A DNA stretch of 41,494 nucleotides from Candidatus Nanopelagicales bacterium (GTDB lineage Bacteria > Actinomycetota > Actinomycetes > S36-B12). Below, one piece after another: positions 1 to 8,232 of the stretch. Location of the stretch: positions 1 through 41,494 of the forward strand of contig JANRCR010000016.1 of the NCBI GenBank assembly GCA_030726915.1, given 5' to 3'. Every line of letters starts with the position of its first letter. Within the stretch, counting starts at the first letter, position 1. The position numbers were made by a program, and so were the translations under genes. The notes beneath the pieces are model-generated. The model saw nothing but the letters and a program-made list of their open reading frames with translations, searched no databases and was not told the DNA's origin.

Positions 1-55
1 TCGGACGGTGGGCGGCTCGGACGGTGGGCGGCTCGGACGGTGGGCGGCTCGGACG
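1..55. repeat. Tandem 16-bp direct repeat, 3.4 copies
   Basis: The unit TCGGACGGTGGGCGGC occurs three times without a mismatch (1-16, 17-32, 33-48), followed by seven more matching bases (49-55). The unit is not a multiple of three, so it would shift the reading frame in a coding region. The array is cut by the window edge and may be longer. It lies upstream of the degV promoter. Confidence 0.9.
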
Positions 56-113
56 AGATATCCCCCCGGGTGATCTGCGCGCAGCCGTTCAACCCGTCGT
101 CGAGGTGAATGGG

Positions 114-119
114 TAGCCT
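114..119 (+). promoter_or_regulatory. Leaderless -10 of degV
   Basis: TAGCCT is followed by exactly six bases and then the degV ATG at 126, so transcription would start at or next to the start codon. No convincing -35 is seen. There is no good Shine-Dalgarno sequence that would offer an alternative. Confidence 0.5.
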
Positions 120-125
120 GAGGGA

Positions 126-971
126 ATGCCCGTCGCCCTGGTCACTGACTCGACGGCTTACCTGCCTGCTGACCTGCTTCAATACACGGCCATTGATGTC
201 GTCCCCGTGCAGGTCATCATCGGCGGTCGTGCCTACGACGAGACGGCTGATGAGGCGGGATCCCAGCGAGTCGCAGACGCCCTGCGCGCCTGGCAGCCCG
301 TCACCACGAGTCGCCCGAGCCCCGAACGGTTCCGGATGGCCTTTGCGGCGGCCGCTGAAGCGGGGGCGGATGCTGTCGTGTGCGCCACCCTCTCCTCGCG
401 CATGTCCGCCACGTTGGAGTCGGCGGAGCTCGCCGCCAAGGATGTGGACATCCCGGTCCATTGCGTGGACAGTCGAACCGTGGGCATGGGCTTAGGCTTC
501 GCCGTGCTGGCGGGAGCCCGACTCGCGGCGGAGGGTGCCGCCGCCGCTGCCGTTGCCTCACTCGTGGAGCGCAAGGCCCGCGCCTCAACTTCGCTGTTCT
601 ACGTCGACACTCTGGAGTATCTGCGCCGTGGCGGGCGCATTGGTGCCACCCGCGCGGTTGTCGGGCAGGCGCTCCAGGTCAAACCCATCCTGCAGATTCT
701 TGACGGCGAGGTGATGCCGCTTGAGCGGGTGCGCACGAGTGCAAAAGCCATCACTCGCCTCACCGAACTTGTCTTGGCGGCGACACTCGGTCGCAGTGTT
801 GAGATCGCGATCCAGCACCTGGACTCGGCAGAGCGTGCTCAGGCGCTCGGTGCCACGCTCTCGGACTATCTGCCGCGCAGTCGCGTCATCGTGTGTCCCC
901 TGGGGGCGGTGGTGGGGGCCCACACGGGGCCGGGCATCCTCGCGGCCGTGGTCTCACCCCTCATCGACTGA
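126..971 (+). CDS. degV: DegV family fatty-acid-binding protein
   Basis: 281 residues, the usual length of the DegV (FakB-type) family, whose members hold a fatty acid and, in Firmicutes, present it to the kinase FakA. Visible family features are the N-terminal VALVTDSTAYLP (3-14), the TSRPSP segment (61-66) that contributes the serine near the lipid carboxylate, and DTLEYLRRGGRIG (161-173) followed by KPIL. The start is set by a -10-like TAGCCT six bases upstream. In actinobacteria degV lies close to comEA/comEC and holA, as here. No FakA-type kinase gene is in the window, so the acceptor of the bound lipid is unknown. Confidence 0.93.
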   Translation: MPVALVTDSTAYLPADLLQYTAIDVVPVQVIIGGRAYDETADEAGSQRVADALRAWQPVTTSRPSPERFRMAFAAAAEAGADAVVCATLSSRMSATLESAELAAKDVDIPVHCVDSRTVGMGLGFAVLAGARLAAEGAAAAAVASLVERKARASTSLFYVDTLEYLRRGGRIGATRAVVGQALQVKPILQILDGEVMPLERVRTSAKAITRLTELVLAATLGRSVEIAIQHLDSAERAQALGATLSDYLPRSRVIVCPLGAVVGAHTGPGILAAVVSPLID

Positions 972-1065
972 CGGCATCGGCATCCCTCGCCTCATCCACA
1001 GGGCCTGCCCGGATGCGCCGTCCACGGGCACTCAGCGGATGTGGCACCTCATCGTTGGGACTGCC

Positions 1066-1071
1066 TAGCGT
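1066..1071 (+). promoter_or_regulatory. Leaderless -10 of comEA
   Basis: TAGCGT, then six bases, then the GTG start at 1078. This is the same geometry as degV. No -35 of note and no Shine-Dalgarno sequence before the GTG. Confidence 0.5.
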
Positions 1072-1077
1072 CACGGC

Positions 1078-1653
1078 GTGACATGGAGCCCCGCGACCGT
1101 GCGCGCCCTGGCCGTCGGACTAGGCGCTCTGCTTCTTGTCGTCGGCTACTGGTGGTGGCAGGGCCGGATGCGTCCGGTCCTTGTCGTAGCCGACCCGGTG
1201 CCCACGCCCACGGTGATCCTCGGGGAGGTCACCGTCCATGTGCGGGGCCGAGTCGAGGAGCCAGGCGTCGTCACCCTCGCGTCGGGATCTCGCGTGATGG
1301 ACGCGATCGACGCAGCCGGTGGCCTCCGACCGGGAGCCCATGCCGGTGATCTCAATCTGGCGCGTGTCCTGGTCGACGGTGAGCAGGTCGCCGTAGGCCT
1401 GCGAGATCGCCCCGGTGAGTTCACAACGCCGGGGTCGTCGGCACCGGGCGGGGGTGACGTCGGCCTGCTCAATCTCAACGCTGCGACGGTGCAACAGCTC
1501 GAGGCCCTACCCGGCATTGGTCCGGTCTTGGCTCAGCGGATCGTCCAGTGGCGCACGGACAATGGTCCCTTCCCCGATGTGGAAATCCTCGGAGAGGTCA
1601 GCGGCATCGGAGATGTCCTCATGGAGCAACTGCGCCCACTCGTGGCGGTGTGA
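1078..1653 (+). CDS. comEA: ComEA-type DNA-binding protein
   Basis: 191 residues with a single N-terminal membrane anchor (about 8-26, ending in YWWWQGR), an SLBB domain (about 47-110, VTVHVRGRVEEPGVVTL) and a C-terminal double helix-hairpin-helix (about 130-190: LNLNAATVQQLEALPGIGP and a second VSGIGDV hairpin). This is the standard ComEA architecture: a membrane-tethered protein that binds incoming double-stranded DNA outside the membrane. The GTG start is placed by the TAGCGT hexamer six bases upstream. The stop TGA shares one base with the comEC ATG, so the two are translationally coupled. Whether this organism takes up DNA cannot be judged from these genes alone. Confidence 0.92.
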   Translation: MTWSPATVRALAVGLGALLLVVGYWWWQGRMRPVLVVADPVPTPTVILGEVTVHVRGRVEEPGVVTLASGSRVMDAIDAAGGLRPGAHAGDLNLARVLVDGEQVAVGLRDRPGEFTTPGSSAPGGGDVGLLNLNAATVQQLEALPGIGPVLAQRIVQWRTDNGPFPDVEILGEVSGIGDVLMEQLRPLVAV

Positions 1654-3959
1654 TGCAGGGCTTCGTCCCCGGTGCGCTGGCCGCGTGGGCGACCAGCCTG
1701 GGGGCCATTGTTGCTCTCGCCATAGGCCTAGCGCCCACCACGGTGGCCACGGGGCTGGGCCTCGGGGCTGCGCTCGCTGCGCTGGCTGCCGCAGTGGCTG
1801 CACTGGGCCGCAGATGGGCTGCCGTGGCGGCAACACTGGTCGCCGCTGTAGCAGCGGTCTCCACCGTGGGCTACGTCCAATCCGTGACGCGGGAACCTCT
1901 CGGCGACACCGGCAGTCGGGTGATCGCCGAGGCACGCGTGATCGGTGACATGCGTGTGCGCGATGGATTCGCAGGACCCTCACTGGATGTCCGGGCACAC
2001 GTGGAGTCCGTGACGCACCAGGGGACAACCTGGCGAGTGGGCTCACCGGTGATCCTGCGTATGGCCATGGACCAGGCACCCCCCATCGGGTCAGTCGTCA
2101 ACGTCACCGGGTCGCTGACACCTGGCGATCCCACTCGTGGCTTTGGAGCGGGTATTGATGTTGATGTCATCGACGTCATCCAATCGCCGGGGGCCATGGG
2201 GCTGTTGGCCGGGACAGTCCGGGGCAGTCTGCGGTCTGCCTTGGAGGGGACACCTCCGCGCAGTGCGGCACTCGTGGAGGGACTTGCGGTAGGGGATGAG
2301 ACGCAGCAGCCGGAAGAGTTAGAAGAACAGATGCGCATTGCTGGCCTATCGCATCTGACGGCCGTGTCGGGTGGCAACACGTCCGTCGTGGTCGGAGCTG
2401 TCTTGCTCGTGACCTCACTGCTGGGGGCCGGGCTGGTGCTGCGCGTGGCGACGTCGGCCGCTGCCCTCGGTGCCTTCGTTGTCATCGTGGGACCGCAACC
2501 CAGCGTGCTTCGTGCCGCAGTGATGGCGGTTGTGGCCCTGGTGGCGATCCTGTCCGGCGGCCGGCGTCATGGACTGCATGCGCTCTCCTTCGCCTGTGTG
2601 GTGCTCCTCATCCTGTCACCGGCACTCGCCACGTCCTGGGGCTTTGCCCTGTCGGTTGCCGCCACCGGCGGCCTGGTCGTCCTTGCCGGACCACTCCTCC
2701 GCCGCTGGGGAGGTGAGGGCCGAGCTCGACGTGCGGTCGTCTCGGCCCTGGCGCTCACCGTCGGTGCTCAGGTGGCGACCCTGCCGCTCATTGCCGCCTT
2801 CGGCGACGGACTGAGCCTCGTGGCCGTCCCAGCCAATCTCCTAGCGGCCCCAGCGGTCGCTCCCGTCACGGTCCTGGGCCTGCTCGCCGCGATCGTGGGA
2901 GTTGTGGCTCCCGGGGTCGCCGTGGTGCTCGCGCGACTGGCAGAACCCTTTGCGGCGTGGATTGCGTGGGTGGCACAGGTGAGTGCATCTTCGCCGGTAG
3001 CGACGCTGCCCTGGCCGGGTGGGCTGCTCGGTGCTGGCCTCGCGCTCGGTGTTGCAGCGGTGCTGGTGTTCGTGATTCGTCGTCACCGGGGCCGCCATGA
3101 GCGCCGCGGTCGTCCGCGAACCCTGGCCCTCGTGGCGGTCATCATCGCCGTCGTGGCGACACTGGCGCTCAGAGTCCCCGAGCGTGCCGGATGGCCCCCG
3201 CCGGGGTGGATCGCGGTGGTCTGCGATGTGGGTCAAGGAGATGCGCTCGTCCTGCGCGGGCTGACCGGGGGCGCCATCCTCGTGGACGCGGGTCCCGATC
3301 CGGCAGCCGTCGACCAGTGCCTGGATGACCTGGGTGTTGACCGGATTGAGCTCCTGGTGCTGACGCATCATCATGCGGATCACGTGGCGGGTGTTCCCGG
3401 CGTGTTGGCTGGGCGGCCGGTGTCAGCCGCACTCGTCTCGCCCCTACAGGAGCCGGTGGAGCAGGTGCGCCTCGTGGAAGGTTGGCTCGGTGGCATTCCC
3501 GTCTCCTCCGCCCGCGCTGGCGAGAGGCGCGTCGTTGATGGCATGGAGCTGACGGTCCTCTGGCCGCAGCGCATCATCCGCGGATCCGAATCCGCGCCCA
3601 ACAATGCGAGCATCGTGCTGCTGGCCAACGTGAGAGGCGTTCGCTTCCTCCTGCTCGGTGATGTCGAGATTGCGGCTCAGGTGGCTCTGCGGACATCACT
3701 GGCAGCCCCCGGGGTCGATGTCGTCAAGGTGGCCCATCACGGCAGTCGCCTGCAGGACCCTGCCCTGGCCGCGTGGACTGCAGGTCGCATCGCCTTGATC
3801 AGCGTGGGCGCGGACAACGGCTATGGACATCCGGCGCCGGAGACCGTGAGCAGTTGGCTTGATGCTGGTGCCCTGGTTGCCCGCACCGATGAGGCTGGCG
3901 ACGTCGCGATCGTCCTGTCGCCCCTGGGTGTTGTGACGCGCCGGACGTCCACCGACTGA
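1653..3959 (+). CDS. comEC: ComEC/Rec2 DNA-uptake channel
   Basis: 768 residues. The start is the ATG overlapping the comEA stop (TGATG); the open frame continues further upstream but only as a shadow of comEA. An N-terminal DUF4131-type region (about 1-190) is followed by a polytopic competence domain with the motif GLSHLTAVSGGNTS (near 230-245) and many membrane helices, then a C-terminal metallo-beta-lactamase domain with DVGQGDALVLRG, LTHHHADHVAG (near 568-578), LLLGDVE and VAHHGSR. ComEC is the inner-membrane channel for single-stranded DNA, and the C-terminal domain is thought to degrade the non-transported strand. All metal-binding motifs look intact. Confidence 0.95.
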   Translation: MQGFVPGALAAWATSLGAIVALAIGLAPTTVATGLGLGAALAALAAAVAALGRRWAAVAATLVAAVAAVSTVGYVQSVTREPLGDTGSRVIAEARVIGDMRVRDGFAGPSLDVRAHVESVTHQGTTWRVGSPVILRMAMDQAPPIGSVVNVTGSLTPGDPTRGFGAGIDVDVIDVIQSPGAMGLLAGTVRGSLRSALEGTPPRSAALVEGLAVGDETQQPEELEEQMRIAGLSHLTAVSGGNTSVVVGAVLLVTSLLGAGLVLRVATSAAALGAFVVIVGPQPSVLRAAVMAVVALVAILSGGRRHGLHALSFACVVLLILSPALATSWGFALSVAATGGLVVLAGPLLRRWGGEGRARRAVVSALALTVGAQVATLPLIAAFGDGLSLVAVPANLLAAPAVAPVTVLGLLAAIVGVVAPGVAVVLARLAEPFAAWIAWVAQVSASSPVATLPWPGGLLGAGLALGVAAVLVFVIRRHRGRHERRGRPRTLALVAVIIAVVATLALRVPERAGWPPPGWIAVVCDVGQGDALVLRGLTGGAILVDAGPDPAAVDQCLDDLGVDRIELLVLTHHHADHVAGVPGVLAGRPVSAALVSPLQEPVEQVRLVEGWLGGIPVSSARAGERRVVDGMELTVLWPQRIIRGSESAPNNASIVLLANVRGVRFLLLGDVEIAAQVALRTSLAAPGVDVVKVAHHGSRLQDPALAAWTAGRIALISVGADNGYGHPAPETVSSWLDAGALVARTDEAGDVAIVLSPLGVVTRRTSTD

Positions 3960-3985
3960 TCCGTGGAGCCATGTGTTGGACATGG

Positions 3986-3991
3986 CATGCT
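3986..3991 (+). promoter_or_regulatory. Possible leaderless -10 of holA
   Basis: CATGCT, six bases (GGGCCC), then ATG 3998. It matches the hexamer-N6-start layout of other genes here but is weaker at the first base. Confidence 0.35.
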
Positions 3992-3997
3992 GGGCCC

Positions 3998-5011
3998 ATG
4001 GCGCTGCCGATCACGCTCATCACAGGTTCGGAGCAGGTGCTGGTGGACCGTGCCCTCGCTGGCGCCCGACATGAGGCTCGCGAGCGCGATGGGTCCGATC
4101 CCGACCGCAGATGGGTGTCCGCGGCGGCCGAGGATGCCCCGAGTGCCCTTGCTGAGGCGTTGAGCCCGACGCTCTTCGGCGATCCGACGCTCATCATCAT
4201 CACGGAGGCGGATCAGATTGAGGATGAACTCTGGGCGGTGATCGAGGGTGCGATTGCCCAGCCTCCCGATGCCGTGTCACTTGCCGTGCACCATCCCGGG
4301 GGAGTGAAGGGCAAGAGATACCTCACGGCCTTGCGCGCGGCAGGCTCGCGAGACGTGTCATGCGCCGCGCTCAAGAAGGGTCCCCAGACGCAGGACTTCC
4401 TCCTGCGGGATGTGCGCCAGCGTGGGCGCAAGGCCACGCCGGGAGCCCTGCAGGCGCTGTACGCGGCCATCGGCCACGACCTGTCACTGCTCATCGGCGC
4501 CATCGCCCAGCTCTGCAGTGATGTCGAAACTGATCCGATTGATGAGGAGGCTGTGGCTAGGTACTTTGTCGGTGTCGCGGATGTGCAGGGTTTTCGCGTG
4601 TCCGATGCCGTGTGGGAACGCCGCCCCGTGGATGCGCTGCGCGACCTTCGTTGGATGGCTGCGTCGTCCGGTCGTGCCGGAGTAGGGCCATCGGCTACGG
4701 CGATGATGGGAGGCGGTCTGCGTGCGTTGGTACGCGTGCAGGGGCTCCCACCCGGCATGAATGATGCGGATGCGATGCGAGAGACGGGGGTCAAATTTGA
4801 TTGGCAGCTCCGCGTCGCCCGCACCCGGGTGAAGCAGTGGCGGCCCGATCGGCTGGCCTCGGCCACCGTATTCCTGTCAGATTTGGATGTGGCCGTCAAG
4901 GGTGGCTTGCGTCCGGGTGAGTCCCTTGACGTGGACCAAAAACTTCATGCGCTAGAACGTTTCGTTATGCGCACGGCGGCTCGCGCCCATCCCGAAGGAT
5001 CAGCGACGTAG
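3998..5011 (+). CDS. holA: DNA polymerase III delta subunit
   Basis: 337 residues. The N-terminus ITLITGSEQVLVDRALAGAR is typical of HolA, the clamp-loader wrench that opens the beta clamp. The AAA+-like N-terminal part (about 1-200) is followed by the helical collar domain, with a KFDWQLRVAR segment near residue 265 and a C-terminal LHALERFVMR typical of the actinobacterial family. An upstream in-frame ATG at 3971 was rejected because it would prepend an atypical nine-residue stretch and lies before the -10-like hexamer. It follows comEC and converges with rpsT, the classical comEA-comEC-holA-rpsT order. Confidence 0.92.
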   Translation: MALPITLITGSEQVLVDRALAGARHEARERDGSDPDRRWVSAAAEDAPSALAEALSPTLFGDPTLIIITEADQIEDELWAVIEGAIAQPPDAVSLAVHHPGGVKGKRYLTALRAAGSRDVSCAALKKGPQTQDFLLRDVRQRGRKATPGALQALYAAIGHDLSLLIGAIAQLCSDVETDPIDEEAVARYFVGVADVQGFRVSDAVWERRPVDALRDLRWMAASSGRAGVGPSATAMMGGGLRALVRVQGLPPGMNDADAMRETGVKFDWQLRVARTRVKQWRPDRLASATVFLSDLDVAVKGGLRPGESLDVDQKLHALERFVMRTAARAHPEGSAT

Positions 5012-5036
5012 CGGTGTGAGGCAGGTGCCGGAGGCG

Positions 5037-5297
5037 TCAGATCGCGTCGGCGCGCTTGGCGATGGATGACTTGCGGTTGGCCGCCTGATTGAGGTGGATG
5101 ACACCCTTGCTGGCAGCCTTGTCGAGTTGGCGGCAGGCCTCGCGGGCGAGCTCCTGGGCCTTCGCCGCGTCACCGGCGTCAGCTGCTTCACGGAAGCGGC
5201 GAATGTGAGTCTTGAGGGAGGACTTCACGCCCTTGTTGCGCAGACGGGCCTTCTCGTTGGTGAGGTTACGCTTGATCTGCGACTTAATGTTCGCCAC
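5037..5297 (-). CDS. rpsT: 30S ribosomal protein S20
   Basis: 86 residues starting [20 protein letters not shown] from a GTG codon, ending with the conserved [16 protein letters not shown]20 is a primary 16S rRNA binder of the small subunit. The length and strongly basic helical composition are typical. A GAGG sits about eight bases before the GTG. The gene points towards holA and diverges from lepA; the 157-base intergenic region holds both promoters. Confidence 0.98.
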   Translation of the reverse strand: MANIKSQIKRNLTNEKARLRNKGVKSSLKTHIRRFREAADAGDAAKAQELAREACRQLDKAASKGVIHLNQAANRKSSIAKRADAI

Positions 5298-5442
5298 GGG
5301 GGAGCCTCTGCCTTTCGCACGTATGACTGTCCTGGGCGGACGGCCGAGGATAGAGACTACCGGGGATCTGCCTCCGGGCCCACATCAGCCCCCGATCACT
5401 CACCTGAGCGCCTGTCCGGGAGCCGGACCGCTGCCAGCGTGC

Positions 5443-5448
5443 GAGGAT
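5443..5448 (+). promoter_or_regulatory. Signal before lepA: -10 or ribosome binding site
   Basis: GAGGAT, six bases, then the lepA GTG at 5455. GAGG could be a Shine-Dalgarno sequence, but the same spacing of nAGGAT to the start is seen at recO, the HIT gene, dnaG and znuA, and at znuA a perfect -35 shows it to be a -10. The two readings cannot be separated from sequence alone. Confidence 0.4.
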
Positions 5449-5454
5449 GACCGG

Positions 5455-7293
5455 GTGCCTCCTCCCGCCCCGGGCCGGACAGATCCGGCGGTGATCCGCA
5501 ACTTCTGCATCATCGCCCATATCGACCACGGGAAGTCCACCCTGGCCGACCGCATGCTCCAGATCACGGGTGTGGTGGAGGGTCGGCACATGCGGGCCCA
5601 GTACCTCGACCGCATGGATATCGAGCGTGAGCGGGGCATCACGATCAAGTCCCAGGCGGTCCGCCTGCCCTACCACGCCCACGACGGACACGACTACGTC
5701 CTCAACCTCATCGACACGCCGGGCCACGTTGATTTCACCTACGAGGTCTCCCGGAGCCTGGCGGCGTGCGAAGGTGCCGTCCTCCTCGTCGATGCCGCCC
5801 AGGGGATTGAGGCGCAGACCCTGGCCAACCTCTACCTCGCACTCGAAAATGACCTGCAGGTCATCCCGGTCCTCAACAAGATTGATCTTCCCGCCGCACA
5901 GCCGGAGAAGTTCGCGGCCGAACTCGCCCACATCATCGGGTGCTCACCCGACGATGTCTTGAGAGTGTCCGCCAAGACGGGTGATGGTGTCGCCGAACTT
6001 CTCGAGGAGGTGGTGCGTCTCGTGCCACCCCCGATTGGTGATCCGGATGCGCCTGTGCGCGCGCTGATCTTCGATTCGGTCTACGACACCTATCGGGGTG
6101 TTGTCACCTATGTCCGCGTCATCGATGGTCACGTCTCCACCCGCGAGCGCATCGCCATGATGTCGACCCGTGCTACGCACGATCTCCTCGAGGTCGGTGT
6201 GATCTCCCCGGAGCCCGTGGTCGCGGGAGGACTTGGCGTCGGCGAGGTCGGCTACCTCATCACCGGTGTCAAGGATGTACGTCAATCCCGTGTGGGTGAC
6301 ACCGTGACGCTGGCACATAAGGGCGCCACCACATCGCTGGGCGGCTATCGAGACCCCAAGCCGATGGTCTTCTCCGGGTTGTATCCACTCGATGGATCCG
6401 ACTATCCGGCGTTGCGCGACGCCCTGGACAAACTCAACCTCAACGACGCCTCCCTGGTCTATGAGCCGGAGACGTCCGTTGCCCTTGGTTTCGGCTTCCG
6501 ATGCGGCTTCCTGGGCCTGCTCCACCTGGAGATTGTGCGGGAGCGACTGGAGCGAGAGTTCGGCCTGGATTTGATTTCCACGGCCCCCAATGTTGTCTAC
6601 TCGGTGCATATGGATGACGGCAGCGACATCGTGGTGACGAATCCGTCGGAATTCCCAACGGGCAAGGTCGACGAGGTCCGCGAGCCGGTTGTTCGCTCGA
6701 CGATCCTTGCGCCATCTGACTTTGTCGGCACCATCATGGAGTTGTGTCAGATGAGGCGCGGCGTACTGCTCGGTATGGACTACCTGAGCCAAGATCGCGT
6801 TGAGTTGCGCTACTCGTTGCCCCTGGCAGAAATCGTCTTCGACTTCTTTGATCAACTCAAGTCCCGCACCAAGGGCTACGCATCCTTGGACTATGAGCCC
6901 AGTGGTGAGCACGTGGCCGATCTCGTCAAGGTCGACATCCTCCTGCATGGGGATGCCGTGGATGCCTTCAGTGCCATTGTGCATCGGGATAAGGCTTACG
7001 CCTACGGCGTTGCGATGACGGCCAAGCTGCGGGAGCTCATCCCTCGACAGCAGTTTGAGGTGCCTATCCAGGCTGCGATTGGTTCACGGGTGATCGCCCG
7101 GGAGACGGTGCGCGCCATCCGCAAGGACGTGCTTGCCAAGTGCTACGGCGGTGACATCAGTCGTAAGCGGAAGTTGCTCGAGAAGCAAAAGGAAGGCAAG
7201 AAGCGCATGAAGATGGTGGGCCGCGTTGAGGTGCCCCAGGAGGCCTTCATCGCCGCGCTATCCACAGGCGAAGAAACCGCTGCCAAGAAGTAG
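5455..7293 (+). CDS. lepA: Elongation factor 4 (LepA)
   Basis: 612 residues. The GTPase domain carries AHIDHGKST (21-29), a switch-I RERGIT, DTPGH and NKID, followed by domain II and the EF4-specific C-terminal domain ending [22 protein letters not shown]4 is a ribosome-associated translational GTPase implicated in recovery of stalled or mispositioned ribosomes and in 30S biogenesis. The GTG at 5455 was chosen because family similarity begins about ten residues later and a GAGGAT signal precedes it; the longer open frame from 5212 runs over the rpsT leader and has no family similarity. Confidence 0.96.
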   Translation: MPPPAPGRTDPAVIRNFCIIAHIDHGKSTLADRMLQITGVVEGRHMRAQYLDRMDIERERGITIKSQAVRLPYHAHDGHDYVLNLIDTPGHVDFTYEVSRSLAACEGAVLLVDAAQGIEAQTLANLYLALENDLQVIPVLNKIDLPAAQPEKFAAELAHIIGCSPDDVLRVSAKTGDGVAELLEEVVRLVPPPIGDPDAPVRALIFDSVYDTYRGVVTYVRVIDGHVSTRERIAMMSTRATHDLLEVGVISPEPVVAGGLGVGEVGYLITGVKDVRQSRVGDTVTLAHKGATTSLGGYRDPKPMVFSGLYPLDGSDYPALRDALDKLNLNDASLVYEPETSVALGFGFRCGFLGLLHLEIVRERLEREFGLDLISTAPNVVYSVHMDDGSDIVVTNPSEFPTGKVDEVREPVVRSTILAPSDFVGTIMELCQMRRGVLLGMDYLSQDRVELRYSLPLAEIVFDFFDQLKSRTKGYASLDYEPSGEHVADLVKVDILLHGDAVDAFSAIVHRDKAYAYGVAMTAKLRELIPRQQFEVPIQAAIGSRVIARETVRAIRKDVLAKCYGGDISRKRKLLEKQKEGKKRMKMVGRVEVPQEAFIAALSTGEETAAKK

Positions 7294-7296
7294 ACC

Positions 7297-7782
7297 TCAG
7301 CGGTCCGCGATCGAGAAGATCACCACGGTTTGGTCACCCGCTGCTGCTGAGAACATCGTCACGACCTTGCCCTCCTTCGTCAGCGCCCACATGCCATTGG
7401 CACCCGGAGGCAGACTTGGATCGACAGCCCATCCTTGATTGGCCTGAAGGTCAAGTGCGTAGGTGCGCACGGCCTCGGTCTCATCACCCTCGGCGACCAT
7501 CTGTGCCGAGAGCCCGTCCGTCGTGACGCTGGCTGCTGCCAGGGTGAAGCCCGGGATCACGGTCAAATCAGCGGGCCATCCCTCGGGGAATTCCCCCGTG
7601 CCGATCTCGATGCTGCCGTCACCGGTGTCGACGCGAATCTCCCCATCCTCACCCATGTCGACGCTCGCGCTTCCGCCCAGGGCATCGTTCACCATGTTTT
7701 CGGCGGCCTGCTCTGAACTGCACGCGGACACGCCCGTACAGGCGATTCCCACAACCATGATGGAAGCGATGGTTCGACGCAT
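7297..7782 (-). CDS. Putative lipoprotein of unknown function
   Basis: 161 residues. The N-terminus MRRTIASIMVVGIACTGVSAC is a lipoprotein signal peptide with the lipobox cysteine at 21. The mature part is acidic and Gly-rich (a DMGEDGEIRVDTGDGSIEIG segment), then has the motif FPEGWPADLTVIPGF and a C-terminal beta-rich portion. I do not recognise a named family, but the WPxDxPxPxG-like segment recurs in actinobacterial surface lipoproteins. Its ATG shares one base with the stop of the upstream membrane-protein gene (TAATG), so the two are probably co-translated. A shadow frame continues upstream but belongs to the neighbour. Function unknown. Confidence 0.8.
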   Translation of the reverse strand: MRRTIASIMVVGIACTGVSACSSEQAAENMVNDALGGSASVDMGEDGEIRVDTGDGSIEIGTGEFPEGWPADLTVIPGFTLAAASVTTDGLSAQMVAEGDETEAVRTYALDLQANQGWAVDPSLPPGANGMWALTKEGKVVTMFSAAAGDQTVVIFSIADR

Positions 7783-8150
7783 TACTTCACAAATCTGAAC
7801 GTGAGAGGGTAGCGGTACTCGAGGCCCTGGTTGTTCTTCATCCCCGCGATGATGCAAAAGACGATGTTGAGGATCCACACGGCAAGGAAAAGAACAAAGC
7901 CGATGAGGATGAACATCAGGATGAAACTCACCACGTAGGCAATCGTCACCGTGATCTGGAAGTTGAGTGCTTCTGTCGATTCCTTCTTGACGAAGGCACT
8001 CCGGGGACCGAAGACGAGCATGATGATGAGAGACCCGACGAAGCCAAGAATGATGCCGGACAGTTGGCCGAGCATGGCCCACAGGCGGGCATCCGAGTCA
8101 GACAGGGGCTGCTGGGGCGCAGAGGGCTCGGGGGGTTGTGGTGTAGACAT
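7782..8150 (-). CDS. DUF4870-like small membrane protein
   Basis: 122 residues: a Pro/Gln-rich N-terminal tail (about 1-20), then hydrophobic helices around 27-48, 66-84 and 86-105. The ESTEALNFQITVTIAY segment followed by NIVFCIIAGMKNNQGLEYRYPLTFRFVK is typical of the DUF4870/Tic20-like family of small bacterial membrane proteins, whose role is unknown. AAGGAGG lies five bases before the ATG, so it is not a leaderless gene. It is the first gene of a two-gene unit with the lipoprotein downstream. Confidence 0.85.
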   Translation of the reverse strand: MSTPQPPEPSAPQQPLSDSDARLWAMLGQLSGIILGFVGSLIIMLVFGPRSAFVKKESTEALNFQITVTIAYVVSFILMFILIGFVLFLAVWILNIVFCIIAGMKNNQGLEYRYPLTFRFVK

Positions 8151-8220
8151 GTCTCCTCCTTCAGATTGGGCGTTGCCTCAGTGTACGTCGCCCTCCGTGT
8201 CGATGACCGGTCATAACGGG

Positions 8221-8226
8221 CACAAT
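8221..8226 (+). promoter_or_regulatory. Possible leaderless -10 of hemW
   Basis: CACAAT, six bases, then GTG 8233. The GAGGAG between them directly touches the GTG and is too close to act as a Shine-Dalgarno sequence for it, which favours the leaderless reading. Confidence 0.4.
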
Positions 8227-8232
8227 CGAGGA

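Noticed and set aside
3-116. An open frame running in from the window edge to a TAG at 114-116 (ending AAVQPVVEVNG) as the C-terminus of an upstream gene
   Set aside because: All three frames are open for 75-116 bases because the GC-rich repeat has few stops; the tail has no family similarity I can see, and its stop lies in the degV -10 hexamer. It may be real but is not supported.
1548-1652. N-terminal extension of ComEC
   Set aside because: These codons lie inside comEA in another frame and read as low-complexity Arg/Pro. The overlapping ATG at 1653 is the natural start.
5212-5454. N-terminal extension of LepA
   Set aside because: The frame stays open upstream, but it covers the rpsT start region on the other strand and has no LepA similarity. 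The GTG at 5455 gives the family length.
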